This document shows, piece by piece, positions 6,761 to 7,886 of a stretch of 7,886 bases of DNA (its first letter is position 1; each line of letters begins with the position of its first letter). A program made the position numbers and the translations under genes. This DNA is from an uncultured Oscillospiraceae bacterium (GTDB lineage Bacteria; Bacillota; Clostridia; Oscillospirales; Ruminococcaceae): contig CAJTMU010000062.1 in NCBI GenBank assembly GCA_910577365.1, positions 5,246 to 13,131 of the forward strand, in the 5' to 3' direction. The notes under the pieces were generated by a model, which saw nothing but the letters and a program-made list of their open reading frames with translations, was not told the origin of the DNA and did not search any database.

Positions 6761-6800
6761 AAAAAATGGTCAGGTATCAGTCAAAAACAATACCTAACCA
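6761..6800 (-). terminator. Intrinsic terminator between membrane-protein gene and lipoprotein operon
   Basis: On minus-strand RNA, UGGUUAGGUAU (6800-6790) pairs with AUACCUGACCA (6777-6767). All 11 positions pair, with one G-U wobble, around a 12-base loop. Six U residues follow directly (6766-6761). On the plus strand the same wobble would be a C-A mismatch, so the structure is built for minus-strand transcripts. It should end readthrough from the membrane-protein gene whose stop is at 6886-6884. Because it lies upstream of the lipoprotein gene, it could also act as a leader attenuator. Confidence 0.8.
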
Positions 6801-6809
6801 ATTATACCA
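6801..6809 (-). promoter_or_regulatory. Extended -10 promoter for the lipoprotein/two-component operon
   Basis: Minus strand TGGTATAAT is a perfect TGn-TATAAT extended -10 element. The hexamer at the usual 17-base spacing (TTTTAA) is a poor -35, which extended -10 promoters tolerate. The predicted start is near 6794-6795, giving a leader of about 67 bases. It would fall inside the first arm of the terminator, so transcripts begun here would lack half of that stem and escape termination. Sequence-based prediction only. Confidence 0.55.
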
Positions 6810-6883
6810 TATTTCAATGGATTTTAAAAGCCCTTTTTCAAAATTTATTGAAAGATTTTTCACATGTGTGCGTTCATGGAAGC

Positions 6884-7798
6884 CTATATTTCCGCGTCCT
6901 CAACTGGAGATTCAGCTTTACTCGGCTTTTCGCCCATGAAAAGCACGATCGTAGCGGCAGCCGCAGTAATTCCCATAGCAACGTTCACCCACGGCGTATA
7001 GGTCATAAAGTAGGCGTTTTCACCCATGCTTGCCTGAAAGAAAAGCTCAGAGTTGTAAGCGGTTGCGGTAATACGTGAGGATATTTCCTCTGGGGCAGCA
7101 AAACCAGCTGTAATGGTTGCCAACGCCGAGGAAAGAGTAAGCACCGCAGCAGTAACTCCGTATCCGCAGACGGTTATTCTTGTGAACTTCTTTTCGTTCC
7201 CCGAAAGCAGCTTTGAAAGCTGCATAAAGAACAAAGAGCCGACCAGCACCGAAAGCGCCTCTATGAGATATTCAGGAACAGCGGTAATTACCATGCGCTT
7301 CATGAATACGCATACTCCGCGCAGCATAAAATACGCTCCTGGCAGAACATAACAGAAACCCAGCGCGGGTGTAAATTCCTTTTTGTAAAGCGTCATGAAA
7401 GCAAGCAAAACCATCAGAGCACCCGCGATAAAGTCAATATATATCAGCAGCTTAAGCGGAGCCAGCGCGCCTTTTTCAGCAAACCCCTCATAAAATGCGC
7501 ACATTCCCGTCAAAAGCAGACCAAAACCTATTACCGCCGCTCTTCCGTCGGAAATATCACTTAAGGGAGTCGACGCAAAACCGCCCTTTTTTCCGTCGAT
7601 TACCGCAAATACTATCGCCAGCGCAAAAGTAAGAATGATCAGCCCGTAATAGCCCCAATCAAGCAAAAATCCGTTATCATGATACAGAAAGCCCGACGTC
7701 ATGTCCGTGCCGAGAATTATCTGAAAAAGCCTTGTGATAAGGCATAGCACGAATGCCCCCGCCATAAGCCACACCGAAAGCCTGCTGTTTTTTCTCAT
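6884..7798 (-). CDS. Polytopic membrane protein of unknown function
   Basis: I do not recognise the family. The 304-residue product is highly hydrophobic, with about eight predicted spans at roughly 8-28, 49-67, 88-106, 113-136, 144-163, 176-194, 207-231 and 268-288. A short acidic cytoplasmic-type tail (SPVEDAEI) ends it. No transporter, protease or enzyme signature is evident. Charged residues are mostly in loops (DGKKGG about 68-73, NEKKFTR about 201-207). The ATG at 7798 is preferred: AGAGGG (7810-7815) lies 11 bases upstream, a little far, while an in-frame TTG at 7840 has no ribosome site. A terminator just downstream separates it from the lipoprotein operon, so it is probably a single-gene unit or the last gene of one that begins beyond the window. 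Confidence 0.8.
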   Translation of the reverse strand: MRKNSRLSVWLMAGAFVLCLITRLFQIILGTDMTSGFLYHDNGFLLDWGYYGLIILTFALAIVFAVIDGKKGGFASTPLSDISDGRAAVIGFGLLLTGMCAFYEGFAEKGALAPLKLLIYIDFIAGALMVLLAFMTLYKKEFTPALGFCYVLPGAYFMLRGVCVFMKRMVITAVPEYLIEALSVLVGSLFFMQLSKLLSGNEKKFTRITVCGYGVTAAVLTLSSALATITAGFAAPEEISSRITATAYNSELFFQASMGENAYFMTYTPWVNVAMGITAAAATIVLFMGEKPSKAESPVEDAEI

Positions 7799-7886
7799 CT
7801 TTATAATTGCCCTCTTTCCCCGAAATTCAACGCTTTTCAAGCGGTATATATGTTTTATTAAGATTAATCGCCTTATAAGCTGGACG

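Noticed and set aside
7831..7843. Small hairpin CGCTT-TTC-AAGCG near the right edge
   Set aside because: It has only five base pairs, no T-run and no further context within the window.

Overview
The window looks like chromosomal DNA from a low-to-mid GC Firmicute, most likely a clostridial lineage near the Ruminococcaceae/Oscillospiraceae. This rests on the DUF1385-prmC-recA neighbourhood, strong GGAGG-type ribosome sites, frequent GTG starts and the protein sequences. The assignment is an inference. Every gene I can support lies on the minus strand, so transcription runs from high to low coordinates. Open frames on the plus strand are shadows.

Layout in transcription order: (1) 7798-6884 encodes a polytopic membrane protein of unknown function. 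(2) 6809-6761 is a short intergenic control region. It holds an extended -10 promoter overlapped by a strong intrinsic terminator. (3) 6727-2734 is a tight four-gene unit: a lipoprotein with acidic FG-GAP/VCBS-like motifs, a 148-residue cytoplasmic protein of an unrecognised family, an OmpR-family response regulator and a HAMP-containing sensor histidine kinase. (4) 2669-2562 is an intergenic stretch rich in nested inverted repeats, probably a dispersed structured element. (5) 2526-1 carries a DUF1385 membrane protein, prmC (release factor glutamine methyltransferase, start overlapping the previous stop) and the N-terminal 200 codons of recA, cut by the window edge.

The lipoprotein, the 148-residue protein and the two-component system are probably one envelope-sensing module: an exported sensor or modulator, a small cytoplasmic partner, a kinase and a DNA-binding output. 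What it senses and controls cannot be read from the sequence. The DUF1385-prmC-recA block is housekeeping, but it has two curiosities. Just after the prmC stop, in another frame, lies a short relict that encodes the same C-terminal residues as PrmC, with synonymous third-position differences. RecA itself has an atypical P-loop (Thr where Pro is usual) and an N-terminal Lys/Pro-rich extension.

No tRNA, rRNA, CRISPR array, insertion sequence or phage gene was seen. The most promising undescribed item is the four-gene lipoprotein/two-component operon with its nested terminator-promoter. It is a hypothesis, not a demonstrated system.
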